Assembly: GCA_018377235.1 (NCBI GenBank)
Contig: JAGZZT010000001.1
Location: 372,001-436,000 of the forward strand
Direction of reading: 5' to 3'
Length of the DNA: 64,000 nt
From: Clostridium sp.
GTDB taxonomy: Bacteria; Bacillota; Clostridia; Lachnospirales; Lachnospiraceae
Positions 43,855-51,807 of the stretch are shown one piece after another; within the stretch, counting starts at the first letter, position 1; each line of letters opens with the position of its first letter. Made by a program: the position numbers and the translations under genes. Below the pieces are notes generated by a model. It saw only the letters and a list, made by a program, of their open reading frames with translations. It ran no database searches and had not been told where the DNA came from.

Positions 43855-44790
43855 CTATTTTTCTATCTCCCGGATCACTACTCTCGGAAGAATCCTCTCC
43901 ATATCCTGCTTCTCACACAACTGCGTACCCGGGTGCAGAAGGGAGCCTGTAGCGCAGGCCACAGCACAGCTAAACAGCTCCTTCTCCTCCATTCCGCGTT
44001 CCAAACCGTAGCAGAAGCCAGCCACCATGGAATCTCCGGCTCCCTGAATTCCACGGATTTCCACGGAAACTGGATCCGCCTCATAAACGTGATCTCTGGT
44101 AATGAAAACAGCTCCCTTCTCTCCTCTCGATACGCAAATGCAGGAAACCCCCTCCGAAACGGCCTTCTCGGCTGCGCTCACAATATCCTCAAGCGTCTCT
44201 GTAGAAACGCCGTAGGCAGCTCCCAGCTCGTCGGCATTAGGCTTAATCAAAAATGGCTTCGCCTGAATTCCCTTTCTTAAAAGCTCTCCTGAAGCGTCCA
44301 GAATTGTCTTCACGCCGCGGCTCTTGGCCTCTTGAATCATGCGCTCATAAATATCAGACGGCACTCCCGGCGGTACGGATCCGTCCACTACCAGCACAGA
44401 TGCCCCATCAAGGTGCTGCAGCAAAAGCCCCATCAGGTGCTCCACATGCGCTTCATCCACATGAACGCCCTTATCATTAAATTCGCTCATCACCTGGGAG
44501 GAACGATCGAAAATTTTCACATTCACCCGAAGGCTTCCTTCTATCTCCTCTAATACATAGGGGCAACCAGCCTGATCTAGAAATCCTCTGAGCTTTCCTG
44601 AATCCTCCATACAGTCAAAGCCTATGGCCATATTTTCCACACCCAGGTGCTGGAGAACCAGATTGACATTGATTCCCTTGCCCGAGATATCGTTCCTTGT
44701 AGCGAGCACCTTGTTGGTTCCTCCATACTGAAACCGTTCTATCTCTATGGTTCTGTCAATACAGGGATTTAATGTAACCGCAATTACCAT
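43855..44790 (-). CDS. PfkB-family sugar-phosphate kinase (FruK/LacC-like)
   Basis: A 311-residue kinase. VTLNPCIDRTIEIE at the N-terminus, GKGINVNLVLQHLG and the catalytic GIQGAGDSMVAGFCYG (about residue 250) place it with 1-phosphofructokinase and tagatose-6-phosphate kinase. It would add the second phosphate to a hexose phosphate, feeding the adjacent aldolase. It overlaps dhaL by seven bases and its ribosome site lies within that gene, so translation is coupled. Confidence 0.9.
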   Translation of the reverse strand: MVIAVTLNPCIDRTIEIERFQYGGTNKVLATRNDISGKGINVNLVLQHLGVENMAIGFDCMEDSGKLRGFLDQAGCPYVLEEIEGSLRVNVKIFDRSSQVMSEFNDKGVHVDEAHVEHLMGLLLQHLDGASVLVVDGSVPPGVPSDIYERMIQEAKSRGVKTILDASGELLRKGIQAKPFLIKPNADELGAAYGVSTETLEDIVSAAEKAVSEGVSCICVSRGEKGAVFITRDHVYEADPVSVEIRGIQGAGDSMVAGFCYGLERGMEEKELFSCAVACATGSLLHPGTQLCEKQDMERILPRVVIREIEK

Positions 44791-45488
44791 TTTCTTTCCC
44801 CTCCTGCTTTCTGTTTCTCATCCAACCATTCTCTCATAGACCGAAAAATAATCCATACTGAGGTAGCACCCGGATCCTGGAGTCCAATGGATTTGTCTCC
44901 GAAATACCGGGCCCTTCCAAACCGGGCCTTTACTGTCTTCGTATACTCAACTCCGCGGGCCGCTCCCTCTTCTGCCTGCTTAAGTCCCTCCAGAAGATCA
45001 GCCCCCTTCTCTGAGGCAAGGAGAAGTCCATCTGCCGCAGGCTCCAGGGCATCTACCATCGTCTTATCTCCTATCTTGGCCCGCCCTCTCTTTTTCAAAG
45101 CCTGAAGCGCCTTTGAAAAAATGTCTGCAAAATCCTTCAGCTCCAGGAATTCGCGCTCCTTCCTTCCGGTCAGACCGCTGATAAACACCGTGCCGAACAG
45201 AACGCCCGAGGCCCCTCCCATCGTATCGAGAAGCGTCGTTCCCACAAATCGAAACACATCCTCCGGAGAAGACGGCTCATATTCAGGAAGCATACGGATT
45301 ACCTCCATAAACCCACGTTTCATGCCGGTTCCATGATCTCCGTCTCCCACCTTCAAATCAATTTCTGTCAAAAATGGCTCCTGCGCTGTCACCTGCTCCG
45401 CCACATAGAGCATCATAGCCTTTATATCATCGCGATCAAGCGCTCCGCCTTTTTTTCTATCTGCAGTCATCTCAATCGTTTCCCCCAT
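44784..45488 (-). CDS. DhaL-like ATP-binding kinase subunit
   Basis: A 234-residue all-helical DhaL protein. The metal/nucleotide-binding aspartates are all present, in EIDLKVGDGDHG (Asp44, Asp49, Asp51, the same spacing as E. coli Asp30/35/37), with MGGASGVLFG and SIGLQDPGATSVWI. It overlaps the DhaK-like gene by 17 bases. No DhaM phosphotransferase is in the window, so ATP is the likely phosphate donor. The nucleotide half of this kinase looks active. Confidence 0.9.
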   Translation of the reverse strand: MGETIEMTADRKKGGALDRDDIKAMMLYVAEQVTAQEPFLTEIDLKVGDGDHGTGMKRGFMEVIRMLPEYEPSSPEDVFRFVGTTLLDTMGGASGVLFGTVFISGLTGRKEREFLELKDFADIFSKALQALKKRGRAKIGDKTMVDALEPAADGLLLASEKGADLLEGLKQAEEGAARGVEYTKTVKARFGRARYFGDKSIGLQDPGATSVWIIFRSMREWLDEKQKAGGERKW

Positions 45489-46488
45489 GGCTTATCTCCT
45501 TTTTATAAAACAGAGGCGACTCCGCCCTGCTGTCATAGTATGGTCTGTAACGGTTGTCCATTCTTAAAAAGCTCACTGAAAATCCTCCGGCTCCCTGTGT
45601 AGGGAACAGGGACTCTGTATAGGAGTCATAGACCTTAACGCCCCTCTCCTCCAGCAGAGACAGACAGTCGTTCATCAGAATGTAGGACTCCAAAACGGTA
45701 GTAGCCTTAAAAGGATTCAAAAACACAGCGATCTCCTCGCCACTTTGAAGCTCCATATCCTCCGCCAGCATACCTACAATCCTCTTCATCACATCTCTGG
45801 CCGGCTCCAGAGGTCTTCTCTCTGTGCCCATCTCCCCATTGAAGCCCATGCCGTACTCAACCTGGCCTTCGGGAAGCTCATAAGCCTGCTTTCCAGTTTC
45901 CAGCACATAGGCCGGGGAAGTGGTAACGCTGGCTGTAAACAGATTCTGGTTGGCAAGTTCAGCAAGCGATGCCGCCTCGTCCAGGGAAAGTCCCGCCTGA
46001 GCCGCCGCCCCGGCTATCTTCACAATCAGAGCCACACCGGCTATTCCCCTTCTCTCCTCCCGCTCGGAGCTTCCTGCCGAGGAAATATCGTCTGACACAT
46101 AAATCTGCCGTGTTCTGATGCCCTCCATCTCCGCCAGTTCGCTGACCAGCTCAAAATTCAGCATATCGCCTGCATGGTTGGTAGCAATACATAAAACGCC
46201 CTGTTCATGTGGAACGCCCCGGATCGCATTTAAAATTGCCTTAGCTGCAGGAGCGGTAAATACGTTTCCCAGAGCGCAGGCATCCGCCAGTCCCTCTCCC
46301 ACGCATCCTATCGGCCATGGTTCATTTCCCCCTCCGGCCCCAATTACCACAGACACCCGGTCTGACAGTCCCTTCTTCAGCAGTACCCTGAATCCCGGCA
46401 GCTGTTCAAAACGGTCCGGATATGCCGCCAGATATCCGGCAAGCATCTCGTCCATCTCCTGTTCCCGGTCATTAAGCAGTCGGTTCAT
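45472..46488 (-). CDS. DhaK-like substrate-binding kinase subunit with both active-site His replaced by Asn
   Basis: A 338-residue DhaK-family protein, full length. Aligned by eye with E. coli DhaK: GSGHEP is GGGNEP here (Asn55 for His56), NYTGDILNF is NHAGDMLNF (Asp108 kept), and GIHGEPG is GFNGEMG (Asn217 for His218). His218 forms the covalent bond to dihydroxyacetone in classical DhaK, so this protein cannot bind it that way. It probably phosphorylates another ketose, or acts as a ligand sensor like DhaQ. AGAGGAGG precedes the ATG. Confidence 0.85.
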   Translation of the reverse strand: MNRLLNDREQEMDEMLAGYLAAYPDRFEQLPGFRVLLKKGLSDRVSVVIGAGGGNEPWPIGCVGEGLADACALGNVFTAPAAKAILNAIRGVPHEQGVLCIATNHAGDMLNFELVSELAEMEGIRTRQIYVSDDISSAGSSEREERRGIAGVALIVKIAGAAAQAGLSLDEAASLAELANQNLFTASVTTSPAYVLETGKQAYELPEGQVEYGMGFNGEMGTERRPLEPARDVMKRIVGMLAEDMELQSGEEIAVFLNPFKATTVLESYILMNDCLSLLEERGVKVYDSYTESLFPTQGAGGFSVSFLRMDNRYRPYYDSRAESPLFYKKEISHGGND

Positions 46489-46522
46489 TCTTCCCCCTCC
46501 TCTGTCTTCTCCATTCTTTCCT

Positions 46523-47404
46523 CTATTTTACATGTTCGCTTTTGATCTCCTCAGAAAACGCCCTGTACCTGGACAAATTTTCTTTTTCGTGCTTCATGGC
46601 CACCATCATGTAGATGCAGTCTACCAGCACCAGCTGGGCCACGTTCTCGCTGGAAGGCTCGTAAAGCTTTCCCATCTTGTCCGAGGCATAATCATAAGCG
46701 CTGAATATCACATAATCGGAACACTGCGTCAGCGGTGATTCCTTCACACTAGTAATGGCTACCACCACCGCGCCGTTCTTCTTCGCCCGTCTCACGCCCT
46801 CAACCACTGACTTGCTCTGTCCAAAATTGCTGACGGCGATGAGCAGATCCCCCTCCTTCATAATAGCGGTAATGTTCACAATCTCATGGGAATCGCAAAA
46901 GTCTACAATATAATATCCCAGCCTGTAAAGTCTGGATACCAGCGCTTCTGTAGTCAGCTTGGAACGCCCTACTCCGATGACTACGATTCTCTTAGCCGTA
47001 TCGATTTTGTCCGCCACCTGAGCCAGCACGTCGAAATCCATCATACTCCAGGTATCCTGGATTTCCCTGATGCTCTTGGAAAAAATAGTCTTTCCTATCT
47101 CATAGGGAGATTTTCCTACTGAAGCTCCATTGTAAGCCAGCTCGTCCTCAGAGCCCTGGCTTTCCCCCACTGTCTGTTCCTCAGCAGAGGCCAGCTTCAA
47201 GCGAAATTCATTAAAGCTCTGGTAGCCCAATAATCTCACGAAGCGGCTGACAGATGCTGTGCTGACGCCGCTCTCCTTGGCAAATTCGCTGGCCTTCTGA
47301 TACACAATATCCGTTTTCGCCGAAATCACATAATCGGCCAGTTTTCTCATGGCCTCATTCATCTGTGGATACCGGCTTTTAATCTCAATCAGTACAGGTG
47401 ACAT
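46523..47404 (-). CDS. RpiR/MurR-family transcriptional regulator
   Basis: A 293-residue regulator with an N-terminal HTH_6 domain (FAKESGVSTASVSRFVRLLGYQ, about residues 40-61) and a C-terminal SIS domain (IVVIGVGRSKLTTEALVSRL, AVSNFGQSKSVVEGVR) that binds phosphosugars. It lies first in the sugar operon, 34 bases before the DhaK-like gene, and probably senses a phosphorylated intermediate. AAGGAGGG precedes the ATG. Confidence 0.92.
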   Translation of the reverse strand: MSPVLIEIKSRYPQMNEAMRKLADYVISAKTDIVYQKASEFAKESGVSTASVSRFVRLLGYQSFNEFRLKLASAEEQTVGESQGSEDELAYNGASVGKSPYEIGKTIFSKSIREIQDTWSMMDFDVLAQVADKIDTAKRIVVIGVGRSKLTTEALVSRLYRLGYYIVDFCDSHEIVNITAIMKEGDLLIAVSNFGQSKSVVEGVRRAKKNGAVVVAITSVKESPLTQCSDYVIFSAYDYASDKMGKLYEPSSENVAQLVLVDCIYMMVAMKHEKENLSRYRAFSEEIKSEHVK

Positions 47405-47476
47405 GGAATCTCCCTCCTTCTTTGCGGCTACGTACTGCCTTCTCCTTATTTATGTAAATAATTTTCACGTATTTAT

Positions 47477-47504
47477 TTTTCATTAAATTCATTTTCATTA
47501 AATT
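47477..47504. promoter_or_regulatory. Candidate operator, tandem repeat in the RpiR leader
   Basis: AATTTAATGAAAA occurs twice in a row with a 15-base period on the minus strand, just downstream of the -10. Likely binding sites of the RpiR protein; binding is inferred. Confidence 0.45.
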
Positions 47505-47510
47505 ACGTTT

Positions 47511-47539
47511 AGTATAGATCCTTTCTCTCGTTTTGTCAA
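47511..47539 (-). promoter_or_regulatory. Promoter of the RpiR-DhaKL-PfkB-aldolase-ABC operon
   Basis: TTGACA (47534-47539), 17-base spacer, TATACT (47511-47516). The 314-base gap between 47405 and 47718 holds this promoter, the tandem repeat and the tRNA promoter; nothing else was seen there. Confidence 0.8.
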
Positions 47540-47658
47540 TATTGGTTTATATTTTATTTTTATCATTTTTGTTTTTGTGCATTTTATATAACTATTCTCC
47601 TATCGCTCCCTCCTCTTTTTTCCAAAATACAGCTAATGTGAAAAAATTCAAAAAACAG

Positions 47659-47687
47659 TTGCAAAGTCTCCCGAATTTTGGTAGAAT
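47659..47687 (+). promoter_or_regulatory. tRNA-Leu promoter
   Basis: TTGCAA (47659-47664), 17-base spacer, TAGAAT (47682-47687). Confidence 0.65.
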
Positions 47688-47718
47688 AAATTTGTTTTTA
47701 AGCTTCTGAAGCATAGAA

Positions 47719-47801
47719 GCCGGCTTGTCGGAATGGCAGACGAGGAGGACTCAAAATCCTTTGGTGGCGACACCGTGCGGGTTCAAGTCCCGCAGCCGGC
47801 A
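47719..47801 (+). tRNA. tRNA-Leu (anticodon CAA)
   Basis: 83 bases. The acceptor stem GCCGGCT pairs with AGCCGGC, with discriminator A at 47801. The anticodon loop CTCAAAA gives CAA, reading TTG. A long variable arm (class II) and the T-arm GCGGGTTCAAGTCCCGC confirm leucine. CCA is not encoded. Confidence 0.95.
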
Positions 47802-47818
47802 CTCCTTGGCAGGGGCAG

Positions 47819-47860
47819 GGGATACTGATTTTTGCACAGCAAGGGTTAGTATCCCTTTTT
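47819..47860 (+). terminator. Terminator after tRNA-Leu
   Basis: GGGATACT pairs with AGTATCCC, followed by TTTTT. Confidence 0.8.
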
Positions 47861-47898
47861 CTTTCTTTTTAACAGGAATATGCCTTCTCGCAGACAGA

Positions 47899-47939
47899 CA
47901 GGGGCAGATGCGGCTTTACCTGATCCGCATCTGCCCCTG
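47899..47939. terminator. Strong hairpin downstream of the AICAR formyltransferase gene
   Basis: A 15-bp perfect stem, CAGGGGCAGATGCGG with CCGCATCTGCCCCTG, 66 bases after the formyltransferase stop. No clear T-run follows on the minus strand, so its role as terminator is likely but not certain. Confidence 0.55.
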
Positions 47940-48005
47940 AAACTTTTACCAGCTGTTATTAACTTTTATCGTGAGCTGTTTTTCTCCTGCTGCTCCCCTT
48001 CATTT

Positions 48006-49184
48006 CTAGTGATGGAACAGACGGATTCCTGTAAATGCCATCACCATACCGTATTTGTTGCAGGTCTCGATTACATTGTCATCCCGCACAGATCCTCCTG
48101 GCTGGGCAATATACTTTACCCCGCTCTTATGAGCTCTCTCAATATTATCTCCAAATGGGAAAAAGGCGTCGGAACCCAGAGTCACATCCTGCATCTGGTT
48201 AAGCCACTCTCTCTTCTCCTCCCTGGAAAATACAGGCGGCTTCTCTTTAAAAATTCTCTGCCAGGATCCCTCTGCCAGCACATCCATATGCTCCTCACCA
48301 ATATAGACGTCAATGGCGTTGTCCCTGTCTGCTCTCTTGATTCCGTCCACAAATTTCAGATTCAGCACCTGAGGAGCCTGACGCAGGAACCAGTTGTCTG
48401 CCTTCTGACCTGCCAGCCTGGTGCAGTGGACTCTGGACTGCTGGCCTGCACCGATTCCAATGGCCTGTCCGTTCTTTACGTAGCAGACTGAGTTGGACTG
48501 GGTATATTTTAAGGTGATCATGGCTACTGCCATATCAATCTTCGCGCTGTCCGGAAGCTCCTTATTCTCTGTCACAATATTGGTAAACATATCCTTATTG
48601 ATATCCAGCTCATTTCTGCCCTGCTCAAAGGTAATTCCGTATACCTGCTTGCGCTCCAGCTTCTCCGGCTGATAGTCCTGGTTAATCTCAATCACATTGT
48701 AGTTTCCGTTTTTTTTGGATTTTAAGATCGCCAGAGCTTCCTCTGTATATCCAGGAGCGATAATACCATCAGAAACCTCTCTCTTAATCAGCTTCGCTGT
48801 GTCAGCATCGCACACGTCTGACAAGGCAATAAAATCTCCGAAGGAGGACATTCTGTCCGCGCCCCTGGCTCTTGCGTAAGCGCACGCAATTGGAGAAAGC
48901 TCTCCCATATCGTCCACCCAGTAAATTTTTCTGAGGGTTTCGTCCATGGGAAGCCCTACTGCGGCGCCTGCCGGAGACACGTGTTTAAAGGAAGTAGCTG
49001 CCGGAAGGCCTGTAGCCTTCTTAAGCTCGCTTACCAGCTGCCATCCGTTAAACGCATCCAAAAAGTTAATGTAGCCTGGGCGGCCGCTTAATACCTTAAT
49101 CGGAAGCTCGCTTCCATTTTCCATAAAAATCCTGGACGGCTTCTGGTTTGGGTTACAGCCATACTTTAACTCTAATTCGTTCAT
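48006..49184 (-). CDS. AICAR formyltransferase (stand-alone PurH transformylase-type)
   Basis: A 392-residue protein corresponding to the AICAR transformylase part of PurH, without the N-terminal IMP cyclohydrolase domain. LKYGCNPNQKPSRIF, ATSFKHVSPAGAAVG (catalytic Lys-His), YTQSNSVCYVKNGQAIGIGAGQQSR and DAFFPFGDNIERAH are diagnostic. It adds the formyl group to AICAR to make FAICAR. The missing ring-closure activity is supplied by the preceding PurO-type gene, 34 bases upstream. Confidence 0.93.
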   Translation of the reverse strand: MNELELKYGCNPNQKPSRIFMENGSELPIKVLSGRPGYINFLDAFNGWQLVSELKKATGLPAATSFKHVSPAGAAVGLPMDETLRKIYWVDDMGELSPIACAYARARGADRMSSFGDFIALSDVCDADTAKLIKREVSDGIIAPGYTEEALAILKSKKNGNYNVIEINQDYQPEKLERKQVYGITFEQGRNELDINKDMFTNIVTENKELPDSAKIDMAVAMITLKYTQSNSVCYVKNGQAIGIGAGQQSRVHCTRLAGQKADNWFLRQAPQVLNLKFVDGIKRADRDNAIDVYIGEEHMDVLAEGSWQRIFKEKPPVFSREEKREWLNQMQDVTLGSDAFFPFGDNIERAHKSGVKYIAQPGGSVRDDNVIETCNKYGMVMAFTGIRLFHH

Positions 49185-49218
49185 GTGTCCTGCCTCTTTT
49201 CTGTTTTTCTCTTTCTGA

Positions 49219-49935
49219 TTATTTCATGTTTTTATTGATAATCTTTGTCTGCTTTTCTCCTGTAGCAATGTCAATGTAACGTACAAACAGGGATACCTTA
49301 TTATCAGGGTTCAAGCTCTCCCAAAGCATGGCTGCAAAAGCTTCCATATCATCTGGAATATCCACCAGCTTCGGCTCTCCCTCAAAGCTCGGAAGCGGAT
49401 TTCCATCGTGCATATAGGTATGAATAAATCTTCCCTCTCCAGCCAGAGGCTTTTCATAGGCATAGGTGTATCTTAAACAGGAATCAGGACATCCGCTGTC
49501 ACTTTTTAAGATAGACATGGCAAAGTTGTAGCTGCCGTTTTCAATATGCATGATACCGGAAATCCTAGGCGTATAGTTAGGCGCATCCGGCTCAAATTCT
49601 CTGCTTCTTAAAGACTGCTCAAAGGTGAGCTGACGATCCATTCCCTCATAAATGGTATCCGTCTGATCTCCATTGGTTACAATAGTTTTATTTCCCAGCA
49701 CCCTTACTGGAGCATAGATAATCAGGCTGGGATCCGTAAGCTTGGACGGATCAAAGGCCTGCGTGCGGATTCCGTCTCCCTCCTCCACAAACACACGATT
49801 TCTGCTGTTTTCACTTCTTCCCATGATGAAATAGGCGGCCACTGCCTTCGTGCCGTCGGCGCTCCTTCCAATGACAATGCCTCTTCCAGGGTACGCATTG
49901 TTCTTCAGTTCCTCAGAAAGCGAGATCTTATTCAC
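49219..49935 (-). CDS. IMP cyclohydrolase, archaeal PurO type
   Basis: A 238-residue protein matching the PurO-type IMP cyclohydrolase family (PF07826), with YPGRGIVIGRSADGTKAVAAY, VAAYFIMGRSENSRNR and IIYAPVRVLGNKTIVTNGDQ. It closes FAICAR to IMP, the last step of purine synthesis. The start is a GTG at 49935, eight bases after GGGAGG. It is co-transcribed with the AICAR formyltransferase, so the two steps usually fused in bacterial PurH are on separate proteins here. Confidence 0.88.
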   Translation of the reverse strand: MNKISLSEELKNNAYPGRGIVIGRSADGTKAVAAYFIMGRSENSRNRVFVEEGDGIRTQAFDPSKLTDPSLIIYAPVRVLGNKTIVTNGDQTDTIYEGMDRQLTFEQSLRSREFEPDAPNYTPRISGIMHIENGSYNFAMSILKSDSGCPDSCLRYTYAYEKPLAGEGRFIHTYMHDGNPLPSFEGEPKLVDIPDDMEAFAAMLWESLNPDNKVSLFVRYIDIATGEKQTKIINKNMK

Positions 49936-49990
49936 CTTTTCGTCCTCCCTATACGGTTATTCAATCCGTTCATCATTTTTATATTCTGCG

Positions 49991-50019
49991 GCATCAGAGT
50001 ACCGAACATACACTGGCGC
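49991..50019. repeat. Possible degenerate copy 4 of the palindromic repeat
   Basis: GCATCAGAGTAC and ACACTGGCGC resemble the ends of copy 2, but the centre differs. It lies in the leader between the purO -10 and start codon. Weak. Confidence 0.35.
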
Positions 50020-50026
50020 TGATTTC

Positions 50027-50055
50027 ATTATATACCATCCCTCTTCTGATTGCCA
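50027..50055 (-). promoter_or_regulatory. Promoter of purO-AICAR formyltransferase genes
   Basis: TGGCAA (50050-50055), 17-base spacer, TATAAT (50027-50032) on the minus strand, about 90 bases before the GTG start. No purine riboswitch core was found in the leader. Confidence 0.6.
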
Positions 50056-50123
50056 GTAATAAAAACTGAAGTGTTTTTAGAAGCTATACTTATAAAAAGT
50101 TAAGAAATATTAATATAAAATTT

Positions 50124-50153
50124 CTGACATTTTACAGGAAGATATTGTATAAT
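50124..50153 (+). promoter_or_regulatory. Promoter of the lipoprotein-upp genes
   Basis: CTGACA (50124-50129), 18-base spacer, TATAAT (50148-50153), 39 bases before the lipoprotein ATG. Confidence 0.6.
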
Positions 50154-50192
50154 GGGCTTATTACATGAATTCATTGCATAGGAGGAACTACC

Positions 50193-50996
50193 ATGCGTAG
50201 AAAAACACTGTTCCTTGCAGCCCTTCTGCTCGCTATGGCAGTAACCGGCTGCCGGAAGAAGGAAACCATCGATTTATCCACGCTCCACACCACAGCTGCC
50301 GAGACGGAAAACCAGTCAGAGGAGGAGCCTTCCAAGGAACCCATCCAGCTGGATACGGAGCATACAGAGTCTTCCTCAGAAACAGAACATAAATATTCTG
50401 TGGATATTTCCATGGAAACCTACACAGACGGCGGCGTTTCCATTCAGTACCCTGTCCTCTCCAGTCTGTCGGATCAGGAGCTGCAGGAAAAGATCAATCA
50501 GCTGATTAAAGAGAATGCCGTTTCTGCTGCCAGGGCAAAGGGGCTTCCTGCAGAGGGCGCTTCTCTCACTGTGTCTGCTTCTGTGGAATCCTCTAACTTA
50601 AAGCGTCTTGTGCTGTCCTATAAAGGGGAATTTAAAAAGGGTGCTGACACCGAGCGGATTTTTTATTCCAATACCATTGATCTGGAAGAGGGAAGGAATC
50701 TGCAGCTGTCCGACTATGCGGATGCCTACACAGTCGCCGGCTATCTGGCGTCAGGGGACTATGCGTTTGCGGAGGCTCCCAAAGGAGACGAGGCTGCTGT
50801 CCGGGCGTATATAAACGGCGCGGGACGGGATACTGATTATTACTATAAAAAGCTGGCAGAGGCCGATTTTTCTGAAACAGGCGCTTTCCCGGAATACTGC
50901 AGCTTTGAACGCCAGGGGACAATCTTTGTATCTGTGCCTGTCAGCCACGAGCTGGGAGATTACACCCTTATCAAATATGTTCCGGATAACAAATAG
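50193..50996 (+). CDS. Lipoprotein of unknown function, DUF4163/RsiV-like
   Basis: A 267-residue exported lipoprotein (lipobox VTGC) with an acidic, Ser/Thr-rich linker (about 25-68). The folded part (about 70-265) has ISIQYPVLSSLSDQELQEKI-like repeats of hydrophobic strands and ends in VPVSHELGDYTLIKY. This resembles DUF4163/DUF3298 domains of clostridial surface proteins, but the match is by pattern only. AGGAGG precedes the ATG. It is 24 bases before upp and may share its promoter; a functional link is not evident. Confidence 0.75.
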   Translation: MRRKTLFLAALLLAMAVTGCRKKETIDLSTLHTTAAETENQSEEEPSKEPIQLDTEHTESSSETEHKYSVDISMETYTDGGVSIQYPVLSSLSDQELQEKINQLIKENAVSAARAKGLPAEGASLTVSASVESSNLKRLVLSYKGEFKKGADTERIFYSNTIDLEEGRNLQLSDYADAYTVAGYLASGDYAFAEAPKGDEAAVRAYINGAGRDTDYYYKKLAEADFSETGAFPEYCSFERQGTIFVSVPVSHELGDYTLIKYVPDNK

Positions 50997-51020
50997 AGAA
51001 AAATAAAGGAGATTTCATCC

Positions 51021-51650
51021 ATGGAAAACGTAACGATTTTCACTCACCCGCTGATTCAGCACAAAATTTCTATTTTAAGAAAGAAGGAGACCGGAACCAA
51101 TGAATTCCGCTCTTTGATCGAAGAGATCGCCATGCTTATGGGCTATGAAGCTCTGCGGGATCTGCCTCTGGAAGAGGCAGAGGTAGAGACCCCCATTGAA
51201 ACCTGCATGACCCCATTCTTAGCTGGCAAGAAACTGGCTGTTGTCCCGATTCTCAGAGCTGGCCTTGGCATGGTAAACGGCATCCTGGCCCTCGTTCCCT
51301 CCGCCAAGGTAGGCCATATCGGCCTCTACCGGGACGAGGTGACTCACGAGCCCCACGAGTATTACTGCAAGCTTCCAAGCCCCATTGACCAGAGAATTAT
51401 CGTGGTGACAGACCCTATGCTTGCTACCGGCGGTTCCGCTGTGGAAGCAGTAGATTTTATCAAGCAGCATGGCGGAAAGAGCATTAAATTTATGGCTATC
51501 ATCGCCGCTCCGGAAGGTCTCAAGAGACTTTACGAGGCTCACCCGGACATCCAGATCTATGTTGGACACGTGGATCGCTGCTTAAATGAAAACGCCTACA
51601 TCTGCCCTGGTCTGGGCGATGCAGGCGATCGGATTTTCGGAACGAAATAG
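51021..51650 (+). CDS. upp: Uracil phosphoribosyltransferase
   Basis: A 209-residue enzyme making UMP from uracil and PRPP (pyrimidine salvage). ENVTIFTHPLIQHKISILR, PILRAGLGMVNG and the PRPP loop VVTDPMLATGGSA are diagnostic, and the C-terminal YICPGLGDAGDRIFGTK binds uracil. AAAGGAG precedes the ATG. A terminator follows. Confidence 0.97.
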   Translation: MENVTIFTHPLIQHKISILRKKETGTNEFRSLIEEIAMLMGYEALRDLPLEEAEVETPIETCMTPFLAGKKLAVVPILRAGLGMVNGILALVPSAKVGHIGLYRDEVTHEPHEYYCKLPSPIDQRIIVVTDPMLATGGSAVEAVDFIKQHGGKSIKFMAIIAAPEGLKRLYEAHPDIQIYVGHVDRCLNENAYICPGLGDAGDRIFGTK

Positions 51651-51678
51651 GGAACTGTTACAAAAATTTTTATCAAAA

Positions 51679-51719
51679 GGATGCGGCAAGTTTATCTGAT
51701 CCGATAATTTGCTGCATCC
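51679..51719 (+). terminator. Terminator after upp
   Basis: GGATGCGGCAA pairs with TTGCTGCATCC (one G-T pair), followed by CCTTTTTT. Confidence 0.85.
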
Positions 51720-51807
51720 CCTTTTTTATTCTGCTTCTGCCTTTTGAAAATAGAAATCGCTTCCTTTGATCCTTACTCCTATCATTGTCTCCAATGGCAC
51801 TATCTCC

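Noticed and set aside
45472..46488. Naming the DhaKL-like pair as ordinary dihydroxyacetone kinase (dhaK/dhaL).
   Set aside because: Both substrate-binding His residues are changed to Asn and no dhaM or glycerol dehydrogenase is present, so the gene symbols were withheld.
47719..47801. Considered as tRNA-Sec because the genome appears to decode selenocysteine.
   Set aside because: The anticodon is CAA, not TCA, and the acceptor and variable arms fit tRNA-Leu.
49936..50192. Purine riboswitch upstream of purO or upp.
   Set aside because: No conserved guanine-riboswitch core (loop-loop elements) was seen; only promoters and a weak repeat copy.
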